Numbered from the stretch's first letter, positions 16,442-25,810 are shown. The stretch is 64,000 nucleotides of DNA from Eubacterium sp. 1001713B170207_170306_E7 (GCF_015547515.1 NZ_JADMVE010000004.1:1-64000); one strand, 5' to 3'. The notes: generated by a model from the letters alone, not told the origin. Numbers and translations: made by a program.

Positions 16442-16798
16442 TTGAGTATCGGAAAACGGTTGAAAGAAGCACGCAAAGCAAAAGGATTTTCTCAGGACAA
16501 ACTGGCTGAAGCAATAGGCACCTCACGTACGGTTATTACAGATATTGAGCACGACAAAACAGAGCATCCTCGTGTCTCCTATGTTGATACCATCTGTAAA
16601 ACGCTGGAAATCAGCAAAGACTGGCTGCTTCGGGAGGAAGGGCCAATGGCTTATCCGCTTCCCGAGTGGAACGCCAACGAAATTTTAACACAGATTCACG
16701 AAATTCTGATGGAACTGGGACCTGAAGAACAGGTCTATGTTCTGGACATGATAAAAACCTACGAAAAGCATCGGCTGGCTTTTAATAAAGAATCTTAA
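16442..16798 (+). CDS. Small XRE-family HTH regulator
   Basis: A 118-residue protein with an N-terminal Cro/C1 helix-turn-helix (residues 4-60: IGKRLKEARKAKGFSQDKLA, then TSRTVITDIEH) and a C-terminal helical tail without a known sensor. It starts with TTG at 16442 behind a GGGGG ribosome site. It resembles the small phage-type regulators often found alone in clostridial chromosomes; no phage genes are nearby. Confidence 0.85.
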   Translation: MSIGKRLKEARKAKGFSQDKLAEAIGTSRTVITDIEHDKTEHPRVSYVDTICKTLEISKDWLLREEGPMAYPLPEWNANEILTQIHEILMELGPEEQVYVLDMIKTYEKHRLAFNKES

Positions 16799-16808
16799 AC
16801 GCTGGCCT

Positions 16809-16830
16809 CTCCCCAGGAGGGGAGTTTTTT
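16809..16830 (+). terminator. Terminator after the XRE gene
   Basis: Stem CTCCCC / GGGGAG (16809-16814, 16819-16824) with loop AGGA and a six-T run. Confidence 0.8.
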
Positions 16831-17341
16831 ATTTTCTTACAGCCGAATAAAGCAAATGAGGCATATTTATTCCGTAATAATATTTAATCATTTTTCCTTT
16901 CAATAGCATTCCATTCCGTTTCGCGACAGCCTCTGAAGCGCTGTTCGTGTCCCGAATGATCGAATAAACCTGCTCAGCCCCCAAAACCTCAAAGGCATAT
17001 TTTTTACAGGCCACGGCTGCTTCGGTCGCATATCCTCTATGCCAAAAGGCCTTTTTAAGCAGATAGCCAATCTCCAAAACTTCGTTATTACCCACCTGTT
17101 GCCAGGTCAGACCACATTGTCCGATCATTTTTCCGCTTTCCTTAAGCACCACCGCCCACAATCCAAAACCATTTTCACGGTAGCGTCTTTTTTGATTCTC
17201 CAACCACTGTCTTACTTCCACCTCATCAAAAGCATGCTCATAAGCCTCCATTACGACAGGATCCTGAAGTATCTCACAGAGATCCTTAAAATCTTCATCG
17301 TCCATTTTCCTAAGCGCTAATCGCTCCGTTTCTAAAATCAT
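16829..17341 (-). CDS. GNAT acetyltransferase (RimJ/RimL type)
   Basis: A 170-residue GCN5-fold acetyltransferase. It begins with the family's LETERLALRKM strand and has the acetyl-CoA loop KKAFWHRGYATEA (Q/R-x2-G-x-A form). Its start overlaps the stop of the upstream GNAT gene by four bases (ATGA), so the two are translationally coupled paralogues. Substrate may be a ribosomal-protein N terminus or a small molecule; it cannot be told here. Confidence 0.85.
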   Translation of the reverse strand: MILETERLALRKMDDEDFKDLCEILQDPVVMEAYEHAFDEVEVRQWLENQKRRYRENGFGLWAVVLKESGKMIGQCGLTWQQVGNNEVLEIGYLLKKAFWHRGYATEAAVACKKYAFEVLGAEQVYSIIRDTNSASEAVAKRNGMLLKGKMIKYYYGINMPHLLYSAVRK

Positions 17342-17898
17342 CTTTTTTCCATCTCCTCATTTAACAAGATCATATGAATATGGTCTTCCCATCTGCCGTT
17401 AATCTTTAGATACCTGGGCGATAAACCCTCGTTTCTGAAATGAAGTTTTTCTGCCACCCGCAGAGACGCTTTATTTCTAGGGATGATGTTCGCTTCAATC
17501 CGGTGGAGCCCCAATGGGCCAAAGGCAAGCTCTATCCCCTTTCCCAAAGCTTCTGTCATAAGTCCCTGCCCTTGTCTTTTTTCATCCAGCCGATAGCCCA
17601 GAAAGCATGAGCAGAATGGCCCCATAACGATATTATTAAAAGAAAAGGTACCGATAATTTCGGTTTCATTTTCAGTCATCAACCAATACCTCAAGCCTTG
17701 TCCCTGTAAAAAAATTTCCAGATCCTTCTCCAGAGCTTTGCGTTGGTAAGCCTCCGTATAAAACGCCGAGTCGTGTACTGGGTCCCAGGTCTCCAAAAAG
17801 GCTGCGTTACGTATGAAATATTCGGTTACCAGCTCTGACAGCGCTGCCTCTGAACGCCTGAGCACTAACCTGTCCGTAAAAAGCTTTTTCTCAATCAT
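17338..17898 (-). CDS. GNAT acetyltransferase, RimJ-like
   Basis: A 186-residue protein close to ribosomal-protein-alanine N-acetyltransferases: TDRLVLRRSEAA start, GYRLDEKRQGQGLMTEAL acetyl-CoA loop and GLHRIEANIIPRNKAS, all usual in RimJ/YdaF. The histidine- and arginine-containing C terminus (WEDHIHMILLNEE) is also typical. First gene of a two-gene unit, with GGAGG before ATG 17898. Confidence 0.87.
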   Translation of the reverse strand: MIEKKLFTDRLVLRRSEAALSELVTEYFIRNAAFLETWDPVHDSAFYTEAYQRKALEKDLEIFLQGQGLRYWLMTENETEIIGTFSFNNIVMGPFCSCFLGYRLDEKRQGQGLMTEALGKGIELAFGPLGLHRIEANIIPRNKASLRVAEKLHFRNEGLSPRYLKINGRWEDHIHMILLNEEMEKR

Positions 17899-18029
17899 GT
17901 GTGATCCTCCAATCCCTGAACAGGGCTATAATATTACCACCTTTTCGTGAAAAAGAAAAGCCCTTTTTGCCAATTTTCGCACTGTTTAAATCCACTGCCA
18001 ATGACAAGGCTTAATTTTTGCATATCCAC

Positions 18030-18081
18030 TTGACAATAAAAAAACACCGTGGTATTATTTATACATACCAACCGAATGTAT
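18030..18081 (+). promoter_or_regulatory. TetR gene promoter and autoregulatory operator
   Basis: TTGACA (18030-18035) and TATTAT (18053-18058), 17 bp apart. Directly after the -10 lies a 17-bp near-palindrome ATACC-N8-GTAT (18065-18081) that matches one before the next gene (18846-18862). Confidence 0.65.
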
Positions 18082-18097
18082 CTAAAAGGAAGTACTT

Positions 18098-18757
18098 ATG
18101 GCTAGAAACAAGCACCCCGAGGTAACGATTAACCGTATTCTGGATACCTCCTGGGAATTATTTATGGAAAAAGGCTACGAAGCCACTACCATTCAGGATA
18201 TTGTCAACGCCCTTGGCGACCTGAGCAAGGGCGCGATCTATCACCATTTCAAAAGCAAAGAGGAAATTCTTGACGCTGTCACTGACAGATTTTATAAGGA
18301 ACAAGGCCTTATGGATGTTCTGACTCAGAACCCGACGAATAAAACTGGGTTGGATCGCCTGCGGCAGTGTATGATTCTGTCACTGGAAAGCCCCTTTAAC
18401 CACGCTGTTTATCATATGGTCCCCGACCTGCTAAAAAACGCGCGGATGCTGGTCATGCAGGTTAAAACTTCAATGGAGGACACCGCTCCTGCCATTCAGG
18501 TTTTGATCGAACAGGGCGTCGCGGACGGCTCAATCCATACCAAATACCCTAAGGAGCTGGCAGAAACTCTGATTTTGCTGTCAAACCTCTGGATTACCCC
18601 TGCTCTGTTTACCAAAACACGGGAAGAGTTTTATGAAAAAATCAAATTTCTGGATGTGCTTCTCTGTTCTCAGGGATTAGAGCTTATTAATGACGCTGTT
18701 CAAAAGGCCATTGACATATTTGCCGATGCGGTCTATTCAGAAAAACCAAATCACTGA
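18098..18757 (+). CDS. TetR/AcrR family regulator
   Basis: A 219-residue repressor. The N-terminal helix-turn-helix (about 10-56: ILDTSWELFMEKGYEATTIQ, then KGAIYHHFKSKEEIL) is complete; the C-terminal ligand domain is of the type found in DUF6/multidrug regulators. It stands before an MFS exporter, with similar operators before both genes, so it most likely represses itself and the exporter. Confidence 0.88.
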   Translation: MARNKHPEVTINRILDTSWELFMEKGYEATTIQDIVNALGDLSKGAIYHHFKSKEEILDAVTDRFYKEQGLMDVLTQNPTNKTGLDRLRQCMILSLESPFNHAVYHMVPDLLKNARMLVMQVKTSMEDTAPAIQVLIEQGVADGSIHTKYPKELAETLILLSNLWITPALFTKTREEFYEKIKFLDVLLCSQGLELINDAVQKAIDIFADAVYSEKPNH

Positions 18758-18809
18758 TCAACGCATACCCATTGCCTGGTTAATGCACTGGGTATGCGGC
18801 ATTGATGCC

Positions 18810-18832
18810 GCTCCTTAAACGGAGCCATTTTT
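18810..18832 (+). terminator. Possible terminator between tetR and the exporter
   Basis: Stem GCTCC / GGAGC (18810-18814, 18821-18825) followed by CATTTTTT. Just before it, an imperfect inverted repeat (GCATACCC ... GGGTATGC) adds a second hairpin. Confidence 0.55.
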
Positions 18833-18845
18833 TAAAATTTATTAC

Positions 18846-18862
18846 ATACCGTCGGTCGGTAT
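18846..18862. promoter_or_regulatory. Predicted TetR operator before the MFS exporter
   Basis: The 17-bp palindrome ATACCG-TCGGT-CGGTAT lies 26 bp before the start codon of the exporter. Confidence 0.65.
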
Positions 18863-18887
18863 TAAATTTATTTTGGAGGTTATTCCC

Positions 18888-20144
18888 TTGAATACCAATA
18901 CAAAACTTTTTAACCGGGATTTTACCCTGGTGGTTATCGGACAGATTATTTCGCTGTTCGGGAATGCAATTCTGCGCTTTGCCCTGCCGCTCTATTTACT
19001 TAACCTTACAGGCTCATCGGCTGTCTTTGGTTCTATCATGGCCATATCAATGATTCCGATGGCTCTACTGTCCCCCATTGGCGGCATTATCGCTGACCGG
19101 GTTAACCGCCGAAATATTATGGTCGTTTTGGATTTTATCACGGCCGGATTTGTCATTGTCTTCGGCCTTGTTTTTGTTCCGGATCACGCGGTTGTCCTAA
19201 TTGGTGCGATGATGGTGCTGCTCTCCATTATTCAGTCTTTTTACAGCCCTTCGGTCCAGTCCAGTATTCCCTTGCTGTCTTCCCCAGAAAATCTTATTAA
19301 ATCCAATGCGGTTGTCAATCAGGTACAGTCCCTTTCCTCACTTCTGGGCCCTGTTTTGGGTGGGATGCTTTACGGCTTTTTTGGCTTGACACCCATTATC
19401 TTTATTGGAGGTATGAGCTTTTTTCTTTCTGCTGTTATGGAAATTTTTATCCATATGCCCTTCAAAAAACGGCCAGTGGAAAGCTCTGTCCTCTCAATCG
19501 TCAAAGGCGATATGAAAGACAGTCTTCGTTTTATTCTGCACCGCCAGCCCGTTATTTTTAAAACCCTTCTGGTCGTCTGCGCCTTTAATCTTTTTATCAC
19601 CTCAATGTTCATGATCGGTATGCCCACAGTCATCACCATCAATCTCGGCCTTTCCAGCCAATTATACGGGATCGCCCAGGGGATCATGATGGCCGGAGCG
19701 CTGCTCGGCGGTATTCTTGTCAGCCTTTTTTCCAATAAGCTGAGTCAGGACAGGGCGCATCTTATACTGGCCGGCTCTGCCCTCTGCGTGCTTCCAATGG
19801 GCCTGGTGCTTTTGCTCGGACTTCCGGCAATGGCCAGTTACGCAGTTATTACCTTTTTCGGCATGTCTCTTATGGCTCTGGCCTCCATTTTTACCGTTAT
19901 GATGCTGTCCTATGTACAGATCATTACCCCGGAAAGCTTAATCGGAAAAGTGATGTCCTTTATCATGGCGATTTCGATCTGCTCACAGCCTATCGGCCAG
20001 GCACTGTACGGCTTCCTGTTTAAACTGTTCGGCACTGCCCCCTGGATCGTTATTTTTGGCACTGGCCTCATCGCCATTGTCATTACGCTGGCTTCGCGTA
20101 AGATCTTTCAGAGCATTGAACTGATACCGGCTGAAGAGGCCTGA
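18888..20144 (+). CDS. MFS transporter (TetR-controlled exporter)
   Basis: About 418 residues and 12 hydrophobic segments, of the MFS_3/enterobactin-exporter-like type common in Firmicutes as macrolide or drug exporters. The loop motif GGIIADRVNRRNIM follows helix 2. I choose TTG 18888 since GGAGGT (18875-18880) is seven bases before it; a TTG at 18873 overlaps that site. Operator evidence links it to the upstream TetR gene. Substrate unknown. Confidence 0.85.
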   Translation: MNTNTKLFNRDFTLVVIGQIISLFGNAILRFALPLYLLNLTGSSAVFGSIMAISMIPMALLSPIGGIIADRVNRRNIMVVLDFITAGFVIVFGLVFVPDHAVVLIGAMMVLLSIIQSFYSPSVQSSIPLLSSPENLIKSNAVVNQVQSLSSLLGPVLGGMLYGFFGLTPIIFIGGMSFFLSAVMEIFIHMPFKKRPVESSVLSIVKGDMKDSLRFILHRQPVIFKTLLVVCAFNLFITSMFMIGMPTVITINLGLSSQLYGIAQGIMMAGALLGGILVSLFSNKLSQDRAHLILAGSALCVLPMGLVLLLGLPAMASYAVITFFGMSLMALASIFTVMMLSYVQIITPESLIGKVMSFIMAISICSQPIGQALYGFLFKLFGTAPWIVIFGTGLIAIVITLASRKIFQSIELIPAEEA

Positions 20145-20150
20145 AATACA

Positions 20151-20189
20151 AAAAGAGATGATGCGGCGTTTTGCCGCATCATCTCTTTT
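20151..20189. repeat. Palindromic repeat, copy 1
   Basis: A 17-bp perfect inverted repeat (arms AAAAGAGATGATGCGGC and its complement, loop GTTTT). It lies between convergent genes 6 bp after the MFS stop and probably acts as a two-way terminator. The A and T runs are part of the element. Family member with copies at 27921, 33099, 39102, 53231 and 56196. Confidence 0.9.
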
Positions 20190-20204
20190 ACGCTGTCACC
20201 AAAG

Positions 20205-21071
20205 CTAAACAAGAGCACCCTTAAGCACAATGACCGCAGCGCCACCTACCCGAATCCGTGGCTTTCCTGCTTTTTCCTCAAAAACAGTTTTGATGACAGA
20301 GGGCTTCCCCATGGCTTCTCCTTGAATAAAGGTATTGATTTTATTGGACTGGATAATGCCGTACTGCCGGAGGTACCATGTCAAAGCGCCATTGGAGGTA
20401 CCGGTGGCCGACTCCTCGTCAATTCCACAGGCTGGGGCAAAGTTGCGGCACCGTGCCGTAAGATTCGGTGCCGTTTCCAGGCAGAAAAGATGAATGCCCG
20501 TTACAGCGCAGGCCCTGGATAGCCGCGAAACTTTCTGGACGTCTAAAACTGCTGCTTTCAGAGCCGCCTGATTTTTAACCGGCAGCATAATATCGCTGAG
20601 ACCAGTATTTATAATCTGGGGCAGCAGACCTTCTGACGCGTCATTTGTGCCCAACGCCAGCGAGGCGTACAGGGCAGCGCTTTCTTCCGGTGTAAAAATC
20701 TTAATGGTTTTCGGTGCGGCCATTTCCATCCAGACGGCTTTTTCTGACACTTCAACCTCAAGGTTGCCTGCCATTGTTTGCGCCTGGCACCGCCCCGCTT
20801 CAATGACCTTTTCCTGATATAAAACGGTAAAGGCGGCAACTGTCGCGTGACCGCAGAGCGCTACCTCCTGCATAGGTGTAAAATACTTTATTTTAAAGGT
20901 ATCCTGTTCCACCTTTTTTACAAAGGCTGTTTCTGAATAGCGCAGCTCTGCCGCCAGACGCCGCATAAAATCCCCTTTGGGAAAATCCTCCTGTCCCTCA
21001 AGAAGAACAACTCCCGCCTGATTGCCTGAAAACCTTTTTTCTGTAAATGAATCAACAATATACACTTTCAT
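20205..21071 (-). CDS. PhzF family isomerase-like protein
   Basis: A 288-residue protein with the two-halved hot-dog-like PhzF fold (related to diaminopimelate epimerase). N-terminal KVYIVDSFTEKRFSGNQAGVVL and the catalytic-Glu segment RYSETAFV are clear, as are FTPMQEVALCGHAT and the second-half motif DEESATGTSNGAL. Outside phenazine producers the reaction is unknown. ATG 21071 has GGGAGG upstream; a longer start would overlap the regulator gene. Confidence 0.9.
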   Translation of the reverse strand: MKVYIVDSFTEKRFSGNQAGVVLLEGQEDFPKGDFMRRLAAELRYSETAFVKKVEQDTFKIKYFTPMQEVALCGHATVAAFTVLYQEKVIEAGRCQAQTMAGNLEVEVSEKAVWMEMAAPKTIKIFTPEESAALYASLALGTNDASEGLLPQIINTGLSDIMLPVKNQAALKAAVLDVQKVSRLSRACAVTGIHLFCLETAPNLTARCRNFAPACGIDEESATGTSNGALTWYLRQYGIIQSNKINTFIQGEAMGKPSVIKTVFEEKAGKPRIRVGGAAVIVLKGALV

Positions 21072-21090
21072 TTTTAACGCCTCCCGCTTA

Positions 21091-21882
21091 CTATCCGCCA
21101 TAGAGCATGATCAATAATGCCCGAAAAGAGGACCACATTTCTGGAAACTCCTGATCAATGGCCTGCGCCATCATCGCACGGTCCATGACTCTGCTGCTGC
21201 TGCTGAGATGCTGTTCGATAATCCGCACGCCGCTGGCGATATCTCCCGAGGCGATATGACCTCTGGCATAGCCCCCCACAGCTATGTGAGATGCGACCGC
21301 ACAGCCGCCAGTGGCAAACATGCCCACGGCCAGCCCGCCGACTGCAAAAATACCAAAGGCAATGCCGCCGATCGCGATACCGCCCGCGGCTACACCACCA
21401 CAGGCAAGCAGCACTCCCAGGGCTAATCCGCCAAGCGCCAGCAAACCAAAGCTCAACGCGCCTACAGAAAAGAGCCCTGCTGAAATTAAGCCTATGGAAA
21501 TAAGTCCAGTCGCGATATTTCCAATGGCAATGATTCCCTTCGCTCGGAAATGGCCGCGGCTTCTTCCAAAATTCACATGCAGCAGGGGCAGTCCACCAAT
21601 CTGGCGCTGGCTCCTGTATTCATAATGCCTGCTGTGGGGAGTTACAACCGTTTCTATCGTCTCCTTTGTTTCGGACATGCCCGGTTCCTCTCCTTTTATC
21701 AATTCGTCTAAGGAAACTCCAAACACATCGCTCAGAAGAACAAGGTTGTTGATGTCGGGATTTGACAATCCCGATTCCCATTTGGAAACGGCCTGTCTTG
21801 AAACGCCCATACGCTCCGCGAGCGCTTCCTGGGAAAGTCCTTTTTCCTTTCTGAGCTGAAACAGCTTTTCCTGAAATGTCAT
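21091..21882 (-). CDS. XRE regulator with long glycine-patterned hydrophobic domain
   Basis: A 263-residue protein. Residues 1-63 are a Cro/C1 helix-turn-helix (LRKEKGLSQEALAERMGVSRQAVSKWESG). After a basic linker, residues about 115-220 form a run of roughly twenty short repeats of the pattern G-x-x-(A/S)-x-G with alanine, isoleucine and leucine, which looks like a packed membrane or beta-solenoid-like stack. The tail (YGG end) is charged. Such XRE-membrane fusions occur in Firmicutes; their signal is unknown. It precedes phzF by 19 bp in the same direction. Confidence 0.75.
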   Translation of the reverse strand: MTFQEKLFQLRKEKGLSQEALAERMGVSRQAVSKWESGLSNPDINNLVLLSDVFGVSLDELIKGEEPGMSETKETIETVVTPHSRHYEYRSQRQIGGLPLLHVNFGRSRGHFRAKGIIAIGNIATGLISIGLISAGLFSVGALSFGLLALGGLALGVLLACGGVAAGGIAIGGIAFGIFAVGGLAVGMFATGGCAVASHIAVGGYARGHIASGDIASGVRIIEQHLSSSSRVMDRAMMAQAIDQEFPEMWSSFRALLIMLYGG

Positions 21883-21952
21883 TTTTCCACCTCCGTTTCC
21901 TATTTTAGCAATCAGGTATTGATGCAGCCACCAACCCTTCTTTACATTTTGT

Positions 21953-21965
21953 CAACCAATGGTTG
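21953..21965. promoter_or_regulatory. Palindrome upstream of the XRE-membrane gene
   Basis: CAACC-AAT-GGTTG with a minus-strand TTGACA overlapping it (21955-21950). It may be the regulator's own operator. I could not find a matching -10 at normal spacing, so this is tentative. Confidence 0.35.
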
Positions 21966-22033
21966 CGTCCCCTGTTTTTGTCTGTTTTCAGACATTTTAT
22001 CATTTAATCTACCAGGATACAACCGGACGCAAA

Positions 22034-22069
22034 AGAACCCGTGCAGTGCCACTCACTTACACGGGTTCT
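22034..22069. terminator. Terminator of mgtA
   Basis: Stem AGAACCCGTG / CACGGGTTCT (22034-22043, 22060-22069) with T-rich flanks on both strands. Confidence 0.8.
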
Positions 22070-22074
22070 CTCTT

Positions 22075-24726
22075 TTAAAGCAGCTCGCCATAGCGGCGGA
22101 TAAAAAACTTTTTCAGTATGGTAACCAGGACCATATATGCCAGCACCGTAACAATGAGGAAAGGAAAATACATTCCCGGAAGCGGCACCATATCCAGAGC
22201 GGCGCCAATAAAGGTGAAGGGCAGAACAGTACCGACCGCAATCCCCAGAGTGGTCAGGCCCGTCAGCTGCCAGGAAGCGTGGCTCCCGATAAAAGGCAGC
22301 TTTGGTGAGCGGATCATATGAATGACCAGCGTTTGTGTCCAGAGCGATTCAACAAACCATCCCGCATGGAACAGCGCGATAAAACCAATCTGAGCGGTCT
22401 GGCCAAGGGTATGGAAGGCCCCGCCCAAAACAGCTGGACAGATATAAAAGAACAGCAGCAAATACGTGGTAATGTCAAATATCGAGCTTGCCGGCCCCAT
22501 CCACAGCATAAATTTCACAATGGAGGAAGCGTCCCATTTTCTCGGCACCTTTAAGTATTCCGGGTCGACATTATCCCATGGAATAGCGGTACAGGAAATG
22601 TCATAAATCAGATTGAGCACCAACAGCTGCATAGGCAGCATGGGCAGCATGGGCAGAAATATGCTGGCCGCCAGAACCGAAAACATATTGCCAAAATTTG
22701 AGCTGGCAGTCATTTTAATATACTTGATGATGTTGGCATAGGTTTTACGGCCTTCTACCACGCCTTCTTCCAGAACCATCAAATCCTTTTCCAGCAGGAT
22801 AATATCTGCGGATTCCCGCGCGATGTCCACAGCGGTATCGACCGAAATGCCGACATCTGCTGCTTTCATGGCTCCAGCGTCATTGATGCCATCCCCCAGG
22901 AATCCGGTAGTGTGGCCGTTGTTCCTCAAGGTTTCCACAATGCGTACCTTTTGCAATGGTGAGAGCTTTGCAAAAATGTTGATCTTTTCCACTGCTTCCG
23001 CCAGAGCGTCCTCGCCCATCTTTTCAATGTCTGAGCCAAGCAGAATCTTTTCGGACGGCATCCCCACCTGACGGCAGATAGCCTTTGTGACTACTTCATT
23101 ATCTCCGGTCAGCACCTTGACCCCAACGCCATATTCTTTAAGAATTTTCAGAGCCGCCTCGGTGCTTTCCTTCGGCGGGTCCAGAAAAGCCAGGTAACCG
23201 ATCAGCACCATGTCGGACTCATCCGCCACTGAAAACACCCCGACCGGCGCGGGATTTGTCTTTTGGGCGACGCCCAAAACCCGCATGCCCGAGTCATTAT
23301 AACGCCGCACCTGATCGAGGATTTCATTTTGAACAGTCTCGGTAATGGGCTCAACCTTTCCTTTATACTCCGCGAAGCTGCACACACTCAGCATTTCCTC
23401 AATGGCACCTTTTGTGATCATCTGAGTTTTACCCGTCCGGTCTGCTACCACTACACTCATACGGCGGCGGTTGAAATCAAAGGGTATTTCATCCACTTTC
23501 CGGTATTCTTCTTTTAAAACAGCGGCGGTTTCAAGGTTTACATGATTAATGACCGCCTGATCCATTAAATTTTTAAGGCCAGTCTGGTGCCAGCTGTTCA
23601 AAAAAGCGTGGCGCATGACACGGTCATCCTCATTGCCGTGGATATCCAGCGGATATTCAAGAATCACCTTGTCCTGTGTGAGGGTACCTGTTTTATCGGT
23701 GCACAAAACATCCATGGCTCCAAAATTCTGAATAGCGCTCAAATTTTTGACGATGACCTTTTTCTTAGACATGGCCACCGCGCTTTTCGCCAGGTTTGCT
23801 GAAACAATCATCGGCAGCATTTCCGGTGTCAGACCAACAGCTACCGAGATCGCGAATAAAAAGGCTTCCGGCCAGTCGCCCTTTGTCAGTCCATTCGCAA
23901 AAAATACCAAGGGAACCATGACCAGCATAAAGCGGATCAAGACCCATGAGACAGAATTGACGCCTTTGTCAAAGCTCGTCGCCTGACGCTTTGGGCTCAG
24001 CTGACTGGCCAGCGAGCCAAAAATGGTGTCGTCGCCCACGGCCACTACCAGCGCTTTGGCGGATCCGCTGACAACATTCGTTCCCATAAAAGCCAGGTTA
24101 TTGCAGGACAATGGATTATCCTCTGTGTTTTCGACCGGGTTTCCGTACTTTTCAACCGCTTCGCTCTCGCCCGTCAGGGAGGACTGGCTGATAAAGAGGT
24201 CACGGGCGTTCAGAATTCTCACATCGGCGGGAACCATGTCGCCAGCCGCCAGATAGACCGTATCTCCAACCACAATTTCATCCAGTGGTATCTCCGCTTT
24301 TCCAGCCGGGCTTCTGTCGACTGCGGCGGTTGTTTCAACCATTTCGCTCAGCCGTTCAGAGGCCCGGTCCGACTTCTGTTCCTGAAAAAAACGCAGCGAA
24401 CCACTGATCAGCACCATAACGCCAACGATGATGACAAATACAGGATCTTTATCTCCCGGCGCGGCCATCATCACATCTGTAACAAAGGAAACCATCGCCA
24501 GCACGATCAGGATAACTGTAAAGGGATTTATAAAAGCTTCAAAAATTCGTTTGAGCACAGAATCGCTCTGGTGGCGGCTCAGTTTATTTTCGCCGTAGGC
24601 CTCGCGCATTTCAGCAGCTCTCTCATCGGTGTAGCTGCCGGCCCCATAAGCTTTAACCAGTGTTTTTTCTTCTGTAACGGCAGCTTCCAGCAGCCGTTCT
24701 TTTGCATTATTTAAAATCATTTTCAT
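22075..24726 (-). CDS. mgtA: Magnesium-translocating P-type ATPase MgtA
   Basis: An 883-residue P3B-type ATPase that brings Mg2+ into the cell. It has the N-terminal cation-ATPase domain, TGES loop ([10 protein letters not shown]), phosphorylation motif DKTGTLT, nucleotide-binding KGA (ITKGAIEEM), hinge [16 protein letters not shown], and about ten membrane segments, the last six in the C-terminal third. The MLPM-rich stretch and IPWDNVDPE are usual for MgtA/MgtB. An M-box riboswitch with terminator precedes it, so expression should rise when Mg2+ is low. Confidence 0.96.
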   Translation of the reverse strand: MKMILNNAKERLLEAAVTEEKTLVKAYGAGSYTDERAAEMREAYGENKLSRHQSDSVLKRIFEAFINPFTVILIVLAMVSFVTDVMMAAPGDKDPVFVIIVGVMVLISGSLRFFQEQKSDRASERLSEMVETTAAVDRSPAGKAEIPLDEIVVGDTVYLAAGDMVPADVRILNARDLFISQSSLTGESEAVEKYGNPVENTEDNPLSCNNLAFMGTNVVSGSAKALVVAVGDDTIFGSLASQLSPKRQATSFDKGVNSVSWVLIRFMLVMVPLVFFANGLTKGDWPEAFLFAISVAVGLTPEMLPMIVSANLAKSAVAMSKKKVIVKNLSAIQNFGAMDVLCTDKTGTLTQDKVILEYPLDIHGNEDDRVMRHAFLNSWHQTGLKNLMDQAVINHVNLETAAVLKEEYRKVDEIPFDFNRRRMSVVVADRTGKTQMITKGAIEEMLSVCSFAEYKGKVEPITETVQNEILDQVRRYNDSGMRVLGVAQKTNPAPVGVFSVADESDMVLIGYLAFLDPPKESTEAALKILKEYGVGVKVLTGDNEVVTKAICRQVGMPSEKILLGSDIEKMGEDALAEAVEKINIFAKLSPLQKVRIVETLRNNGHTTGFLGDGINDAGAMKAADVGISVDTAVDIARESADIILLEKDLMVLEEGVVEGRKTYANIIKYIKMTASSNFGNMFSVLAASIFLPMLPMLPMQLLVLNLIYDISCTAIPWDNVDPEYLKVPRKWDASSIVKFMLWMGPASSIFDITTYLLLFFYICPAVLGGAFHTLGQTAQIGFIALFHAGWFVESLWTQTLVIHMIRSPKLPFIGSHASWQLTGLTTLGIAVGTVLPFTFIGAALDMVPLPGMYFPFLIVTVLAYMVLVTILKKFFIRRYGELL

Positions 24727-24777
24727 TGTCTTAACCTCCTGAATTTTTATTTAATCCGTTCTGTTAAGACACAAGCC

Positions 24778-24906
24778 TCAGTAAAGGCTGCCGCCAGAGA
24801 TAAAAAGGGAGGTGGAAAAACAGATGTGTTTTTCCTGTCTGTCCTGTTCTTCTGGTGGCTCTTCCACCTTTTCAGGGCCTATGCCTTTCTCTCGTCCAAC
24901 ATCCAT
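24778..24906 (-). CDS. Possible small leader ORF before mgtA (42 codons)
   Basis: An ATG at 24906 follows AGGCAGGTGGGAAAA, a plausible ribosome site, and lies between the M-box terminator and mgtA. The predicted 42-residue product begins MDVGREKGIGPEKVEEPPEEQD and is proline- and glutamate-rich early. Proline- or acid-rich leader peptides control mgtA in enterobacteria by ribosome behaviour at low Mg2+. That parallel is only suggestive; it may be a chance frame. Confidence 0.3.
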   Translation of the reverse strand: MDVGREKGIGPEKVEEPPEEQDRQEKHICFSTSLFISGGSLY

Positions 24907-24945
24907 TTTTCCCACCTGCCTTTCAGCTTTAAATTTATTTCGGCA

Positions 24946-24985
24946 CAATAAAAAACCTCTGCCAAAGCTCAAGCAATGACAGAGG
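24946..24985 (-). terminator. Riboswitch-controlled terminator in the mgtA leader
   Basis: On the minus strand CCTCTG pairs with CAGAGG (24985-24980, 24961-24956), followed by TTTTTTATTG. It comes right after the M-box aptamer and is well before the gene. Confidence 0.8.
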
Positions 24986-25004
24986 AAAATATCAAAAAAT
25001 TCGC

Positions 25005-25170
25005 CCTTTATCTATTCACCGTTCAAGCTTTAGCTTCACAGGGCGGTGAAATTACGTTAGTCAATGCCTTGAGTTCGACATAAACTGTTGACCATCTTGT
25101 AGTGTCTCCACTAGTTTGCGGCAGTAATCCATATCCCTGTGGTAGCCTCACCTACCGAAATATTTATTTC
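25005..25170 (-). promoter_or_regulatory. M-box (ykoK leader) Mg2+ riboswitch
   Basis: The minus-strand RNA shows the M-box blocks in order: GGUAGGUGAGGCUACC, ACAGGGAUAUGGAUUACUGCC, GAUGGUCAACAG, then an internal CCCUGU that pairs with ACAGGG, and AAGCUAAAGCUUGAAC. M-boxes fold when Mg2+ is plentiful and cut off Mg2+ transport genes, here mgtA. Boundaries are approximate. Confidence 0.88.
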
Positions 25171-25176
25171 TTTGCC

Positions 25177-25205
25177 ATTTTACTTCCTTCATTTCAATTT
25201 GTCAA
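25177..25205 (-). promoter_or_regulatory. Promoter of the M-box-mgtA transcript
   Basis: Minus-strand TTGACA (25205-25200) and TAAAAT (25182-25177) with a 17-bp spacer; the start point near 25170 lies right before the M-box. Confidence 0.7.
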
Positions 25206-25330
25206 GTCTCTTGCTGATTTCTTAAGTTTACAAACAGAAACCCTCACACCGACGCATCGGCTCTTTTATTTAAGTGTGCTTTCTGGTGAATTGGGTATAA
25301 TCAAACCATTCCTATGAAGGAGGTTTTATT

Positions 25331-25810
25331 ATGAAACAATATTCCCAAAAATCCGCTAAAATACCAGACTCCTATCAGAAGCCTGACGATCCATCCTTAA
25401 AAGCAGCGCTGTCGCCCGAGGCTTATGAGGTAACGCAGAACAGCATGACAGAACGTGCCTTTACCGGTGAGTACTGGGACCAGTTTGAGCCGGGAATTTA
25501 TGTGGACATCACCACCGGCGAACCCCTTTTTTCGTCATCTGATAAATTTGACGCTGGCTGTGGCTGGCCGTCTTTTTCAAAGCCCATTGATCCGGACACG
25601 ATCCGCGAGCACAGGGATACCAGCTATGGCATGAACCGCACCGAGGTACGCAGCCGAAGCGGCGACGCGCATCTGGGCCATGTTTTTGACGATGGTCCTG
25701 CCGCCCTGGGCGGTGAGCGCTATTGTATCAACAGCGCTGCGCTGCGGTTTATTCCCAAGGATCAGATGGAGGCAGAGGGCTATGGCTGGCTGCTCCCGAT
25801 TTTACCATAA
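25331..25810 (+). CDS. msrB: Peptide-methionine (R)-S-oxide reductase MsrB
   Basis: Reduces methionine-R-sulfoxide in proteins. The 159-residue protein has the MsrB core: [28 protein letters not shown] and the active-site [11 protein letters not shown] (Cys132). The zinc-binding CxxC pairs of many MsrBs are absent ([12 protein letters not shown] in their place), so it belongs to the zinc-free form. Cys77 could be the resolving cysteine. AAGGAGG precedes the ATG. Confidence 0.94.
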   Translation: MKQYSQKSAKIPDSYQKPDDPSLKAALSPEAYEVTQNSMTERAFTGEYWDQFEPGIYVDITTGEPLFSSSDKFDAGCGWPSFSKPIDPDTIREHRDTSYGMNRTEVRSRSGDAHLGHVFDDGPAALGGERYCINSAALRFIPKDQMEAEGYGWLLPILP

